A DNA stretch of 64,000 nucleotides from Bradyrhizobium sp. AUGA SZCCT0283 (GTDB lineage: Bacteria > Pseudomonadota > Alphaproteobacteria > Rhizobiales > Xanthobacteraceae), in contig NZ_JAFCLU010000001.1 of assembly GCF_018130385.1 (NCBI RefSeq), positions 664,434 through 728,433 on the forward strand. The letters run 5' to 3'. Positions 25,514 to 34,743 of this stretch are shown one piece after another. Position numbers and translations under genes: made by a program. Below the pieces are notes generated by a model. It worked only from the letters and a program-made list of their open reading frames with translations. It made no database searches and was not told where the DNA came from. Position 1 is the first letter of the stretch. Every line of letters starts with the position of its first letter.

Positions 25514-27061
25514 TCATTTCTTCTTCCCCGGAAAGCCGCCGAGGCCGGGCAAGGTCGGCTTGCCGCTGAGGCCCGTGAGGCCCGGCACGTTCGGCAGTCC
25601 CTGGCGCAGGCCGACGGGAAGATCCTTCGGCAAATTCGGCAGGCCGCCTCCGGCGCCGCCCTGCATCTTGTCCGCCAGCGCCTTCATCTCTTCCGGCGAG
25701 GGCGGCTTCATGCCGCCGCCAAAACCCATCGCCTGCGCGATGCCGGCCAGCGGGCCGCGCTTGCCCGAGCCCATGGCCTTCATCATGTCGGCCATGTTCC
25801 GGTGCATCTTGAGCAGCTTGTTCACTTCCTGGACCTCCAGGCCGGCGCCTGCGGCGATGCGCTTCTTGCGGCTTGCCTTGAGGATATCGGGATTCTTGCG
25901 CTCCTGCCGCGTCATCGAATCGATCACCGCGACCTGACGCTTGATGATCTTGTCGTCGATCCCGGCGGCGGCAATCTGGTTCTTCATTTTCGCAATGCCC
26001 GGCATCATGCCCATCAGCCCGCTGATGCCGCCCATATTCGCCATCTGCAGCAATTGCTCGCGCATGTCGTTGAGGTCGAACTGGCCCTTGCGCATCCGCT
26101 CGGCCGTGCGCGCGGCTTTCTCGGCGTCGATATTCGCCGCCGCCCGCTCCACCAGCGACACCACGTCGCCCATGCCGAGGATACGGCCGGCGATGCGGCT
26201 CGGATGGAAATCTTCCAGCGCGTCGGTCTTTTCGCCGGTGCCGATCAGCTTGATCGGCTTGCCGGTCACCGCGCGCATCGACAGCGCCGCGCCGCCGCGG
26301 CCGTCGCCGTCCACCCGCGTCAGCACGATGCCGGTGAGGCCGACGCGCTGATCGAAGGCGCGAGCGAGGTTGACCGCGTCCTGGCCGGTCAGCGAATCCG
26401 CGACCAGCAGCACTTCATGCGGATTGGCGACGGTTTTGATTTCCGCCGCCTCACTCATCATCTCTTCGTCGAGCGTGGTGCGCCCGGCGGTGTCGAGCAG
26501 CACCACGTCGTAGCCGCCGAGCTTGCCGGCTTCGAGGGCGCGCTTGGCGATCTGCGCCGGCTTTTGTCCCGCCACGATCGGCAGCGTCGGGATATCGAGA
26601 TCGCGGCCGAGCACGGCCAACTGCTCCATCGCCGCCGGGCGGTAGATGTCGAGCGAAGCCATCAGCACCTTGCGCTTGTCGCGCTGGGTCATGCGGCGGG
26701 CGAGCTTTGCGGTGGTGGTGGTTTTGCCGGAACCCTGCAGACCGACCATCATGATGGCGACCGGCGGCACCGCATTGAGATCGATGGTCTGGCCGTCGGA
26801 ACCAAGGGTTGCGACCAGTTCGTCATGGACGATCTTGACCACCATCTGGCCGGGAGTGACCGACTTGACGACGGTGGCGCCAACCGCCTGCTCGCGGACG
26901 CGTTCCGTAAAACCTCTGACGACCTCGAGCGCAACGTCGGCTTCCAGCAGCGCGCGGCGCACCTCGCGCATCGCGGCATCGACATCGGCCTCCGACAGCG
27001 AACCGCGGCCCGTCAGCCGATCGAGTATCCCACCAAGCTTTTCCGACAGATTGTCGAACAA
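25514..27061 (-). CDS. ffh: signal recognition particle GTPase
   Basis: A 515-residue SRP54-type GTPase that binds signal peptides and 4.5S RNA. It shows the N domain, the P-loop GLQGSGKTT (residues 107-115), DTAGRTTLDEEMM, TRVDGDGRGGAAL and the methionine-rich M domain (GLMGMMPGIAKMKN, MTRQERKNPDIL). Its receptor ftsY is at 33710. The 4.5S RNA gene is not in this window as far as I can see. Confidence 0.98.
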   Translation of the reverse strand: MFDNLSEKLGGILDRLTGRGSLSEADVDAAMREVRRALLEADVALEVVRGFTERVREQAVGATVVKSVTPGQMVVKIVHDELVATLGSDGQTIDLNAVPPVAIMMVGLQGSGKTTTTAKLARRMTQRDKRKVLMASLDIYRPAAMEQLAVLGRDLDIPTLPIVAGQKPAQIAKRALEAGKLGGYDVVLLDTAGRTTLDEEMMSEAAEIKTVANPHEVLLVADSLTGQDAVNLARAFDQRVGLTGIVLTRVDGDGRGGAALSMRAVTGKPIKLIGTGEKTDALEDFHPSRIAGRILGMGDVVSLVERAAANIDAEKAARTAERMRKGQFDLNDMREQLLQMANMGGISGLMGMMPGIAKMKNQIAAAGIDDKIIKRQVAVIDSMTRQERKNPDILKASRKKRIAAGAGLEVQEVNKLLKMHRNMADMMKAMGSGKRGPLAGIAQAMGFGGGMKPPSPEEMKALADKMQGGAGGGLPNLPKDLPVGLRQGLPNVPGLTGLSGKPTLPGLGGFPGKKK

Positions 27062-27419
27062 TGCCGTTGTCCTCTGTCCTGCCGTTTGCAGGCGCTATGT
27101 CGATCCAAACACTTTCGCGCCCGAGGGCGCATCGCGCTGTCGGGCGTTGGCCTCCGGTCTCAGGGGCCGGGCGGCGGGTCGAAAAGAACGTCTTTCCGAG
27201 AAAGTGCGCGCCTTAAACGCCTGGAGGGAGCGAAAGTCAAGGAGAAACTGGGGTAAAGGCACATGCGTTATCCGCACAAGCATTTGATAAAATTGATCGT
27301 TTTAGGATTTTAGAGTCGGCGGAAGGCACGTCTTTTCGCCGCAGCTTCAAAGTTGAGCCTCATGCGCCATATAACGTTTTATGACCCTCGTTCACTCCCA
27401 ACTTACCTGATCCCGCCCC
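27062..27419. other. divergent intergenic region, ffh and MBL-fold gene
   Basis: This 358-bp gap should hold the promoters of the ribosomal block (minus) and of the MBL gene (plus). A relatively AT-rich patch is at 27275-27315. I see no palindromic repeat, tRNA or convincing ORF in it, and cannot assign -35/-10 boxes. Confidence 0.5.
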
Positions 27420-28484
27420 GTGCCGGTCACCCGCCGCCGTGTTTTTGGAATGTTCGCCGGCGCCGGGGCGGCCGTCGGTGTGCCCTCTGCCTGGATTAGC
27501 AGCATGAAGACCTATGACGGCCCCGTCTCCGATCATTTCGATGGAATACGATTCTTCGATCCCGATGGGGTCCCGCCGAAATCATTGGCCGGGGTGCTGC
27601 GCTGGCAGTTCGGGACCGATCGGCAGCGCGTGAACTGGCCGGATTGGGTGCCGAGCCCGCACAGCGATACGCCGCCGCCGCGCGTCAGTGGCGACAAGGT
27701 GCGGCTGTCTTTCGTCGGCCACGTCAGCTGGCTGATCCAGACCCGGGATCTCAACATCCTGATCGACCCCGTATGGTCGATGCGGGCCTCGCCCGTTTCC
27801 TTCGCCGGGCCGAAGCGGCGCAACGACCCCGGCATTGCGTTCGATGCGCTGCCAGAGATCGATGTCGCGCTGGTGTCGCACGGCCATTACGACCATCTCG
27901 ACCTCGGGACGCTGTCGAAGCTTACAGAAAAGTTTTCGCCGCGCGTGATCACACCGCTCGGCAACGATGTCACCATGCGCGATGCGGATGCCGCGATCAA
28001 AGCGGAAGCGTTCGACTGGCAGGACCGCGTCGAGCTCGGCAACGGCATTGCGGTGACGCTGGCGCCGACGCGGCACTGGTCGGCGCGCGGATTGCTCGAC
28101 CGCAACAAGGCGCTATGGGCGAGTTTTGTATTGGAGACGCCGGCGGGAAAAATCTACATCGTCTGCGATTCCGGCTATGGCGAGGGCACGCATTTCCGCC
28201 GTGTGGCCGAAAAGCACGGGCCGCTGCGGCTGGCGATATTGCCGATCGGCGCCTATGAGCCGCGCTGGTTCATGAAGGACCAGCACATGAATCCGTCTGA
28301 TGCCGTGAAGGCGCTGGCCGATTGCGGCGCCGAACAGGCGCTGGCGCATCATCACGGCACGTTCCAACTGACGGATGAGGCGATCGACGCGCCGGTGAAT
28401 GCGCTGGCGGAAGCGCTCAAGGAAGCGAAGATTCCGCCGGAGCGGTTTGCGGCGCTGAAGCCGGGGCAGGTGGTGGAGATCTGA
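27420..28484 (+). CDS. Tat-exported MBL-fold metal-dependent hydrolase
   Basis: A 354-residue metallo-beta-lactamase-fold protein. The N-terminus TRRRVFGMFAGAGAAVGVPS looks like a Tat signal. The metal motif HGHYDHLD is at residues 154-161, with TPLGND, APTRHWSARGLLDRN and LAHHHGTFQLTDE further on. This arrangement matches the NAPE-PLD/UlaG-like group (N-acyl-phosphatidylethanolamine phospholipase D relatives), so a phospholipid-related substrate is possible but not shown. Start is a GTG at 27420. Confidence 0.87.
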   Translation: MPVTRRRVFGMFAGAGAAVGVPSAWISSMKTYDGPVSDHFDGIRFFDPDGVPPKSLAGVLRWQFGTDRQRVNWPDWVPSPHSDTPPPRVSGDKVRLSFVGHVSWLIQTRDLNILIDPVWSMRASPVSFAGPKRRNDPGIAFDALPEIDVALVSHGHYDHLDLGTLSKLTEKFSPRVITPLGNDVTMRDADAAIKAEAFDWQDRVELGNGIAVTLAPTRHWSARGLLDRNKALWASFVLETPAGKIYIVCDSGYGEGTHFRRVAEKHGPLRLAILPIGAYEPRWFMKDQHMNPSDAVKALADCGAEQALAHHHGTFQLTDEAIDAPVNALAEALKEAKIPPERFAALKPGQVVEI

Positions 28485-28486
28485 TC

Positions 28487-28656
28487 CGTCGCCCCTGCGA
28501 ACGCAGGGGCCCATACGCCGCGGCCGACGGAATGGGCACATTGGAAGACGGCTTCGGTTCAGCAATCCACTGCGCGTGTCGGACAATGTAGAGCGTCAGC
28601 TACCGCGCTTCCTCGATGGATCACGCGGTATGGGTCCCTGCGTTCGCAGGGACGAC
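28487..28656. repeat. long inverted repeat (CGTCGCCCCTGCGAACGCAG type)
   Basis: Two arms of about 29 nt, 28487-28516 and 28628-28656, each containing an internal palindrome (CCCCTGCGAACGCAGGGG; CCCTGCGTTCGCAGGG), flank a 111-nt centre. It separates the convergent MBL and SIMPL genes. Confidence 0.85.
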
Positions 28657-28661
28657 AGCAA

Positions 28662-29375
28662 CTACTGCGCCGCCTTGATCGCCCAGGTCACGCTCACCGT
28701 CACCGAAAGCGTCTCCTCGCCTTGCGCTACCGGCGCGCCGGCGGCCATTGGCGCTGCCATCTTGCCGCGAAATACCGGCGTGGGCGCGCCTTCCTCGGAA
28801 ATACTGACCGGATCGCCGAGCGTGACGCCGGCGGCCTTGGCGTAGATCTCCGCCTTGCGGCGCGCATCCGCGATTGCCTTCTCGCGGGCTTCGTCCAGAT
28901 GCTTTGAGGCCTGCGTTACTGTGAAATTGATGCCGCCGATGTCGTTGGCGCCGGCGCCTACCAGCACGTCGATCACGTTCGCGACCTTGGTGACATCGCG
29001 GATCTTGACCGTGACACGGTTGCTGGCGCGGAAGCTGACGATGCCTGCTGCGCGCTCCGCGACCTTGGAAGGCGTTGCAAATTGCGGCTGCAGCGACAGC
29101 CGCAAGGTCTGGTAGTCCTTTTCCTCGATGCCGGCACCCTTGAGCGCCAGCAGCACCTTGCCCATCGCGGCGTTGTTGGCATCCGACGCCTCACGCGCGG
29201 TCTTGGCGTCCGATGTCACGCCGCCGTCGATCTGGGCCTGATCGGGCGCCACCGACACGTTCGCTTCGCCGGTCACGGAAATCGCAGGCGGCGGCATCGT
29301 CTGCGCCAGCGCGGGCGTGGCGAGCCACGCGGCGGTAACGACGGCGAAGGCGAGCGGACGTTTCAAGCCGATCAC
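28662..29375 (-). CDS. SIMPL domain-containing (DUF541) secreted protein
   Basis: A 237-residue exported protein with a signal peptide ending near ALA-QTM and the SIMPL fold: ISVTGEANVSVAPDQAQIDG at the start, SFRASNRVTVKIRDVTKV, and DARRKAEIYAKAAGVTLGDPVSISE. The family is periplasmic or outer-membrane associated, with poorly known function. The GTG start at 29375 overlaps the stop of the upstream GyrI-like gene by the sequence GTGA, which argues for translational coupling. Confidence 0.9.
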   Translation of the reverse strand: MIGLKRPLAFAVVTAAWLATPALAQTMPPPAISVTGEANVSVAPDQAQIDGGVTSDAKTAREASDANNAAMGKVLLALKGAGIEEKDYQTLRLSLQPQFATPSKVAERAAGIVSFRASNRVTVKIRDVTKVANVIDVLVGAGANDIGGINFTVTQASKHLDEAREKAIADARRKAEIYAKAAGVTLGDPVSISEEGAPTPVFRGKMAAPMAAGAPVAQGEETLSVTVSVTWAIKAAQ

Positions 29376-30085
29376 CTCAGCGGCACGTAGACGTTGATCA
29401 CCAGCTTGTCCTCCGCCGTCTTTAGGGGATCGGTGATGTATTCCTCGATGAAGGTGTCCTTGGCCTCGAGCTTCTTGTCGTCGAGGTGGTTGGTGATCGC
29501 CTCATAGGTGTTGTCCATGTTGTCGTAGGAGCCGCGATGGACGAACTTCAGCGCCTTGCCCTCGGGCGATTTGCCGATGCTCATGTCCTTGGTCAGGTTC
29601 TTCGGCTCCTGATCGACCGGGATTTCCGCCAGAAAGGTGAAGCCGGTGTCGTCGGTCGAGGTGTAGACGATCATCGAATTGCCCGTGGCCTTGATGCCCT
29701 GCTTGTCGAGCAGGGTGGTCAGGGCCTTGAACGCATCGATCAGGGTGTCGAACGCCGCATCCCAATTTGCGGTGCCCTTCATGACAACCACCTTCCTGGG
29801 CTCGAGCGTGAATTCCTCGCCGAAGGGGTCGGCGGCCTGGACGCTGGCGGCGGGAGGAGGCGGGGGTGCGGGCGGCGGGGCCTTTTCCGCCGTGGGGGCA
29901 TCCGCCGGCGACTTGGTTTCGGCTGGCGGCGGGACCGGCACCGCCGATGGTGCGGGGCTGGGCACAGCCGACGGGCTCGTGGCCGGCGAGGCTGAGGGCG
30001 CCGGCGATTGCGCCAGCGCGGCCCCGCCAAACGCAACCATGGAGAGCGCGACCAGGGCCGCACGGAAAGTGCTGATACGGTTCAT
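29372..30085 (-). CDS. secreted GyrI-like effector-binding domain protein
   Basis: A 237-residue protein. A signal peptide (RAALVALSMVAFGGAALA) is followed by a 60-residue Pro/Ala/Ser-rich linker, then a domain from about residue 90. That domain holds VVVMKGTANWDAAFDTLID, YTSTDDTGFTFLAEIPVD, KFVHRGSYDNMDNTYEAI and EEYITDPLKTAEDKLVINVYVPL, the pattern of the GyrI-like/AraC effector-binding fold. An exported version suggests a small-molecule sensor or binder in the periplasm (inference). Coupled to the SIMPL gene downstream. Confidence 0.85.
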   Translation of the reverse strand: MNRISTFRAALVALSMVAFGGAALAQSPAPSASPATSPSAVPSPAPSAVPVPPPAETKSPADAPTAEKAPPPAPPPPPAASVQAADPFGEEFTLEPRKVVVMKGTANWDAAFDTLIDAFKALTTLLDKQGIKATGNSMIVYTSTDDTGFTFLAEIPVDQEPKNLTKDMSIGKSPEGKALKFVHRGSYDNMDNTYEAITNHLDDKKLEAKDTFIEEYITDPLKTAEDKLVINVYVPLR

Positions 30086-30148
30086 TTCAGGTATTCTCCA
30101 TCCACCCCACCTGGCGGCGGCATGTCCCGGTCCGCGCCCGCCAGGATG

Positions 30149-30165
30149 GTGTTATTTTCTAACAC
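30149..30165. promoter_or_regulatory. 17-bp inverted repeat between GyrI-like gene and dapF
   Basis: Perfect palindrome GTGTTA-TTTTC-TAACAC in the 183-bp divergent gap. The symmetric layout suits an operator for either gene. No known regulator is assigned. Confidence 0.35.
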
Positions 30166-30268
30166 GCAAGGTCCGCTTTCGTCCCATGACAGATGCGTCA
30201 TATGCCCCCGCGTACTAGGCAACCCGCCATCATTCGCCATATAAGGCAGGCATAATTTGGGAAATTCC

Positions 30269-31156
30269 ATGAGCGCGCTCGCCAACCACGCATTTGCCAA
30301 GATGAACGGTATCGGCAACGAAATCGTCGTGGTGGATTTGCGCGATTCCGATCTGCGCGGTTCTAAGGCCGCCGTGACGCCCGAGGAGGCGCGTGCGGTC
30401 GCCTCCCCCGCGGGCGTGCCCTATGACCAGTTGATGGTATTGCAGCCGCCGCGGCTTTCGGGCACCGAGGCCTTTATTCGCATCTACAACAATGACGGCT
30501 CGGAAGCCGGCGCCTGCGGCAACGGCATGCGCTGCGTGGTGCGCCGGCTGTTCGAGAGGACCGGCCAGACCGCGGTGACCTTCGAAACCCGCGCCGGCCT
30601 TCTGAATTGCTGGCAGGGCCCGGCGCCCGATCTCTACACCGTCGACATGGGGGCACCGAAGTTCGGCTGGCAGGATATTCCGCTGGCCGAAGAGTTTCGC
30701 GATACCCGCTACATCGAGCTGCAGGTCGGGCCGATCGATGCGCCGGTGCTGCATTCGCCGTCGGTGGTCTCGATGGGCAATCCGCACGCGATCTTCTGGG
30801 TCGAGGACGTCAACGCCTATGACCTCGAGCGCTTCGGGCCGCTGTTGGAAAACCACCCGATCTTCCCCGAGCGCGCCAACATCACGCTCGCCCACATCGT
30901 CGATCGCGATCACATCACGATCCGCACCTGGGAGCGCGGCGTCGGCCTGACCAAGGCGTGCGGCTCGGCCGCATGTGCGACTGCGGTCGCGGCGGCGCGG
31001 CTGAAGCGTGCCAATCGCAGCGTCGAGGTCACGCTGCCCGGCGGCAAGCTTGCGATCGAATGGCGCGAGCACGACGACCATGTGCTGATGACCGGCACCG
31101 CCGATTTCGAATATGAGGGGCGATTCGATCCGGCGCTGTTCGCCAGCGTCGCCTGA
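30269..31156 (+). CDS. dapF: diaminopimelate epimerase
   Basis: A 295-residue PLP-independent epimerase that converts LL-DAP to meso-DAP for lysine and peptidoglycan. Both catalytic cysteines are visible: C83 in [13 protein letters not shown] and C231 in [28 protein letters not shown] at the N-terminus and [13 protein letters not shown] are family landmarks. The ATG at 30269 is used; a TTG at 30257 is less likely. The stop is 5 nt before mtaB. Confidence 0.97.
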   Translation: MSALANHAFAKMNGIGNEIVVVDLRDSDLRGSKAAVTPEEARAVASPAGVPYDQLMVLQPPRLSGTEAFIRIYNNDGSEAGACGNGMRCVVRRLFERTGQTAVTFETRAGLLNCWQGPAPDLYTVDMGAPKFGWQDIPLAEEFRDTRYIELQVGPIDAPVLHSPSVVSMGNPHAIFWVEDVNAYDLERFGPLLENHPIFPERANITLAHIVDRDHITIRTWERGVGLTKACGSAACATAVAAARLKRANRSVEVTLPGGKLAIEWREHDDHVLMTGTADFEYEGRFDPALFASVA

Positions 31157-31161
31157 GAGCA

Positions 31162-32430
31162 ATGAGCGTCGACGTCCTCACTTTCGGCTGCCGCCTCAAC
31201 GCCTTCGAATCCGAAGTGATCGCCCGCGAGGTGGAGCGCGCCGGGCTTTCCGATACCGTCGTCATCAATAGCTGTGCGGTCACCAACGAGGCGGTGGCGC
31301 AGGCGCGGCAATCGATCCGGCGGCTGAAGCGCGAGCGACCGGAGCTTCGCATCGTCGTCACCGGCTGCGCGGCGCAGACCCAGCCGGAAATGTTCGCCGA
31401 AATGGCCGAGGTCGATCGTGTCGTCGGCAATGACGACAAGATGCGGAGCGAGGCGTGGCGCGGCGCGCGCGCGGCGTTCGACGCGGGCTTTGGCGTCGGG
31501 ACAAGCGAAAAGATCGCGGTCGCCGACATCATGGCGGTCAAGGAAATGGCGCCGCATCTGCTCGATGGTTTCAAGAGCGGCCTGCCGCGCGTGTTCGTGC
31601 AGGTGCAGAACGGCTGCGACCATCGCTGCACTTTCTGCATCATCCCCTACGGCCGCGGCAATTCGCGTTCGGTGCCGATGGGTGCGGTCGTCGAACAGGT
31701 TCGTACGCTGGCCGAACGCGGCCATGCCGAGATCGTGCTGACCGGTGTCGATCTGACGAGCTACGGCGCCGATCTGCCGGGGACGCCGAAGCTGGGGCAA
31801 CTGACAAAACAGATTTTGCGCCACGTGCCGGAGCTGAGGCGTCTGCGGATTTCGTCCATCGATTCCATCGAGGCCGATCGCGATCTGCTCGATGTCATCG
31901 CCAGTGACGAACGGCTGATGCCGCATCTGCATCTGTCGCTGCAATCCGGCGACGATCTCATCCTGAAGCGGATGAAGCGCCGGCATTCACGCAACGACGC
32001 AATCGAGTTCTGCGCCCGGGTGCGGCGGTTGCGTCCGGACATCACGCTCGGCGCCGATATTATCGCAGGCTTTCCGACCGAGACCGAAGACATGTTCACG
32101 CGTTCGCAGGCTCTCGTGGACGAATGCGATCTCACCTTCCTGCACGTGTTTCCCTACTCGAAGCGACCCGGCACGCCGGCCGCGCGGATGCCGCAGGTGG
32201 CGGGCGAGGCGATCAAGAATCGGGCACGACGCCTGCGGGCGGCCGGGGACGCAGCCCTGCAGAAGCGGCTCGCATCGGAAATCGGTGCGATGCGCCAGGT
32301 CCTGATCGAGAGCGCGACGCAGGGGCGGACGGAGCATTTCCTGCCGGTTGCGATCAGTGGCGAGACCCCGGGCGCTGTGCGGGCGCTTGCGATCAATGGA
32401 CATGATGGCGCGCGGTTAACGGGGCACTAG
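31162..32430 (+). CDS. mtaB: tRNA t6A37 methylthiotransferase
   Basis: A 422-residue radical-SAM enzyme of the MiaB/MtaB family that makes ms2t6A at tRNA position 37. The N-terminal cluster cysteines are in TFGCRLNAFESEV, INSCAVTNEA and VTGCAAQTQPE. The radical-SAM triad is C152-x3-C156-x2-C159 in GCDHRCTFCIIPYGRG. It is nearly contiguous with dapF, an order common in alphaproteobacteria. Confidence 0.95.
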   Translation: MSVDVLTFGCRLNAFESEVIAREVERAGLSDTVVINSCAVTNEAVAQARQSIRRLKRERPELRIVVTGCAAQTQPEMFAEMAEVDRVVGNDDKMRSEAWRGARAAFDAGFGVGTSEKIAVADIMAVKEMAPHLLDGFKSGLPRVFVQVQNGCDHRCTFCIIPYGRGNSRSVPMGAVVEQVRTLAERGHAEIVLTGVDLTSYGADLPGTPKLGQLTKQILRHVPELRRLRISSIDSIEADRDLLDVIASDERLMPHLHLSLQSGDDLILKRMKRRHSRNDAIEFCARVRRLRPDITLGADIIAGFPTETEDMFTRSQALVDECDLTFLHVFPYSKRPGTPAARMPQVAGEAIKNRARRLRAAGDAALQKRLASEIGAMRQVLIESATQGRTEHFLPVAISGETPGAVRALAINGHDGARLTGH

Positions 32431-32436
32431 CCAGCG

Positions 32437-32966
32437 ATGGCCTACGCGGTGAGCCTGCTCTTCAACTCGGAAATTGCGGATGCCGTTTCGGCCCGTTGGC
32501 AGCGCCTCGCCGATGCCGGCTTGTCGCGTTCGATGGGTGATCTCGGATACCAGCCGCATCTGACATTGGCTGTTTATGACGCGTTGGCCGTAGAGGCGGC
32601 GAGCGCCGCTCTGTCGACCGGATACCCGTCACCTTGACCGGCTTTTCGACATTTGGAGCCGGCAGTGGCGTTTGCTACGCGGCCCTGGCCTCTTCTCCCG
32701 ATCTCACGCGGTTACATGCCACGATCGTTGCTGCGATCAGCGAAACTTGCAGGCCCCATTACCAAGCTGGGCGCTGGACGCCCCATTGCACTCTGGCAAC
32801 GGGCATGACGGACGTCGAGATAGATCACGCGAGGAGTTTACTGGCAGAGGATTGGCGGTCGCTCGCAGGCACATTCGAGATGGCGGATTTGGTCGAGTTT
32901 GCCCCGGTCGCCGGCATCAAGCGTTGGCCACTGGCACCTACTCCCCGTTCCACCCGCACGCCCTGA
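32437..32966 (+). pseudogene. 2H phosphoesterase (2'-5' RNA ligase-like), split by a frameshift
   Basis: The first part (32437-32637) encodes AYAVSLLFNSEIADAVS and the first catalytic motif in YQPHLTLAVYDAL, then hits a stop. The second part continues in another frame (from about 32620) with VTLTGFSTFGAGSGVCYAAL and the second motif WTPHCTLATGM, ending at 32966. The halves together give one roughly 175-residue 2H protein, so one indel explains the break. It is adjacent to mtaB and its end overlaps the opposite-strand pseudouridine synthase by 29 bp. An intact 2H gene (thpR) is at 50536. Confidence 0.85.
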
Positions 32967-33681
32967 GCCGCTCCCGCATATGTTCCGGCGCGGGCGCCAC
33001 CACGCGCACCGGTTCCTTGTTCTTCGAAATCGGAATCACGATCTCGCGGGAGTGCAGATGCAGGATCGGCTCGCCGAACCTTGGGCCGTTGCCGTAAATA
33101 TTGTCGCCGACGATCGGCCAGCCCATGGCGGACGTATGCACGCGCAATTGATGGGTGCGGCCGGTCACCGGTTCCAGCGCGAGCCAACAAAGGCCATCGC
33201 CGCGGCCGCGCACTTTCCAATTGGTGACGGCCTTCTGCCCGTCCGGATCCGGCTTCTGCCACCAGCCGCGCTCGACGTTGAGCCGTCCCAGCGGCATGTC
33301 GATGGTACCTTCATCTTCGGCAGGTCCGCCCTCGACCACGGCCCAATAGGTCTTTCCGATCTTGCCGTGCTTGAACAGCAGGCCGAGCGAGGCGGTGGCC
33401 TTGCGGTGGCGTCCCAGCACGAGACAACCGGAGGTATCCTTGTCGAGCCGGTGGGCCAGCACCGGCGGCCGCGGCAGGCCGAATCGCAAGCCGTCGAAGG
33501 AGGCTTCCAGATTGGCGCCGCCCTTGGGGCCGCGATGCACCGGCAGCCCGGCGGGCTTGTCGATGACCAGCATCAGCCCGTCGCGGTGGAGCACGCGAGC
33601 CTGGATTTCTTCTGCCGTTAATCCTGGAACGTTGAAAGATGTCCCGGGAACATTGATGGACCTGTTGTGACTTCCGCTCAT
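32938..33681 (-). CDS. RluA-family pseudouridine synthase
   Basis: A 247-residue RNA pseudouridine synthase. The catalytic Asp80 is in LAHRLDKDTSGCLVLG, preceded by DKPAGLPVHRG and followed by LALEPVTGRTHQLRVHTSAMG and PIVGDNIYG. There is no N-terminal S4 domain, so it is closer to the RluA/TruC-like short forms; the rRNA or tRNA target is not determined. It overlaps the end of the broken 2H gene. Confidence 0.9.
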   Translation of the reverse strand: MSGSHNRSINVPGTSFNVPGLTAEEIQARVLHRDGLMLVIDKPAGLPVHRGPKGGANLEASFDGLRFGLPRPPVLAHRLDKDTSGCLVLGRHRKATASLGLLFKHGKIGKTYWAVVEGGPAEDEGTIDMPLGRLNVERGWWQKPDPDGQKAVTNWKVRGRGDGLCWLALEPVTGRTHQLRVHTSAMGWPIVGDNIYGNGPRFGEPILHLHSREIVIPISKNKEPVRVVAPAPEHMRERLRACGWNGE

Positions 33682-33709
33682 GGCGCGAAACCGCTAACAC
33701 GTCCCCGAC

Positions 33710-34660
33710 ATGAGCGATACCACTCCCGGAACCCCCAAACTAAGCTGGTGGCGGCGGCTTTCGAGCGGCCTGAAGCGGACCTCGAGTTCGCTAGGCTCCG
33801 CCGTTGCCGACCTCGTCACCAAGCGCAAGCTCGACCGCGCCATGCTCGACGATATCGAGGATGTGCTGCTGCGCGCCGATCTCGGCACTGTCGTGGCGGT
33901 ACGGATTGCGGACGCCGTCGGCGCCGGCCGTTACGACAAGGCGATCTCGGCCGACGAAGTGAAGACGGTTGTCGCGAGCGAGGTCGAGAAAGTGCTGACG
34001 CCGGTGGCGAAGCCGCTGGAGATCGACGCGGCGCAAAAGCCGTTCGTCATTCTCGTGGTCGGCGTCAATGGCTCGGGCAAGACCACCACCATCGGCAAGC
34101 TTGCCGCGAAACTCGGTGCGGAAGGCCGCAAGATCATGCTGGCGGCCGGCGATACGTTTCGTGCCGCGGCGATCGAACAGCTCAAGGTGTGGGGCGAGCG
34201 CACCAGGTCGCCGGTGATATCAGGCGCGCAGGGTTCGGATTCGGCGAGCCTTGCCTTCAATGCGCTGACCGCGGCGAAAGAACAGAATATCGACGTGCTG
34301 CTGGTCGATACTGCAGGGCGTTTGCAGAACAAGGCCGAGCTGATGAACGAGCTCGAAAAGGTCGTTCGCGTCATCAAGAAGGTCGATGCGTCAGCCCCGC
34401 ATGCGGTGCTGCTGGTGCTCGATGCCACGGTGGGACAAAATGCGCTGTCGCAGGTCGAGGCATTTCATCGTACCGCTGGCGTCACCGGGCTCGTGATGAC
34501 GAAGCTCGACGGCACCGCGCGCGGCGGCATCCTGGTGGCGCTGGCGGAGAAATTCAAACTGCCGGTGCACTTCATCGGCGTCGGTGAAGGCATCGAGGAT
34601 CTCGCGCCGTTCACCGCGCGGGATTTTGCCAACGCGATTGCAGGAATTGAAGGGGCATGA
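33710..34660 (+). CDS. ftsY: signal recognition particle receptor GTPase
   Basis: A 316-residue SRP receptor with a short N-terminal region (WWRRLSSGLKRTSSSLG) and the NG domain: P-loop GVNGSGKTT at residues 118-126, AAGDTFRAAAIEQL, DTAGRLQNKAELM, TKLDGTARGG and GVGEGIEDLAPF. It lacks the long acidic A domain of enterobacterial FtsY, as is usual in alphaproteobacteria. Partner of ffh at 25514. Confidence 0.97.
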   Translation: MSDTTPGTPKLSWWRRLSSGLKRTSSSLGSAVADLVTKRKLDRAMLDDIEDVLLRADLGTVVAVRIADAVGAGRYDKAISADEVKTVVASEVEKVLTPVAKPLEIDAAQKPFVILVVGVNGSGKTTTIGKLAAKLGAEGRKIMLAAGDTFRAAAIEQLKVWGERTRSPVISGAQGSDSASLAFNALTAAKEQNIDVLLVDTAGRLQNKAELMNELEKVVRVIKKVDASAPHAVLLVLDATVGQNALSQVEAFHRTAGVTGLVMTKLDGTARGGILVALAEKFKLPVHFIGVGEGIEDLAPFTARDFANAIAGIEGA

Positions 34661-34720
34661 TCCCGACCCGAAGGGCCGCGTTAGCGCAAAGTGGGAACCG
34701 GTTTTCGGCCAAGATCATGC
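34655..34720. repeat. GCATGATC...GATCATGC inverted repeat overlapping the ftsY stop
   Basis: An 8-bp perfect inverted pair GCATGATC/GATCATGC (34655-34662 and 34713-34720) encloses GTGGGAACCGGTTTTCGG. The left arm includes the ftsY stop codon. The CCGGTTTTCGG core is also found at 44102 and, in looser form, near 63265, so it is a dispersed element. Confidence 0.75.
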
Positions 34721-34743
34721 CCAAACGAAAGATGAAGTGAACG

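Noticed and set aside
25406..27256. Plus-strand open frame of 616 codons opposite ffh
   Set aside because: Shadow of ffh; no recognisable domain, and ffh itself is certain.
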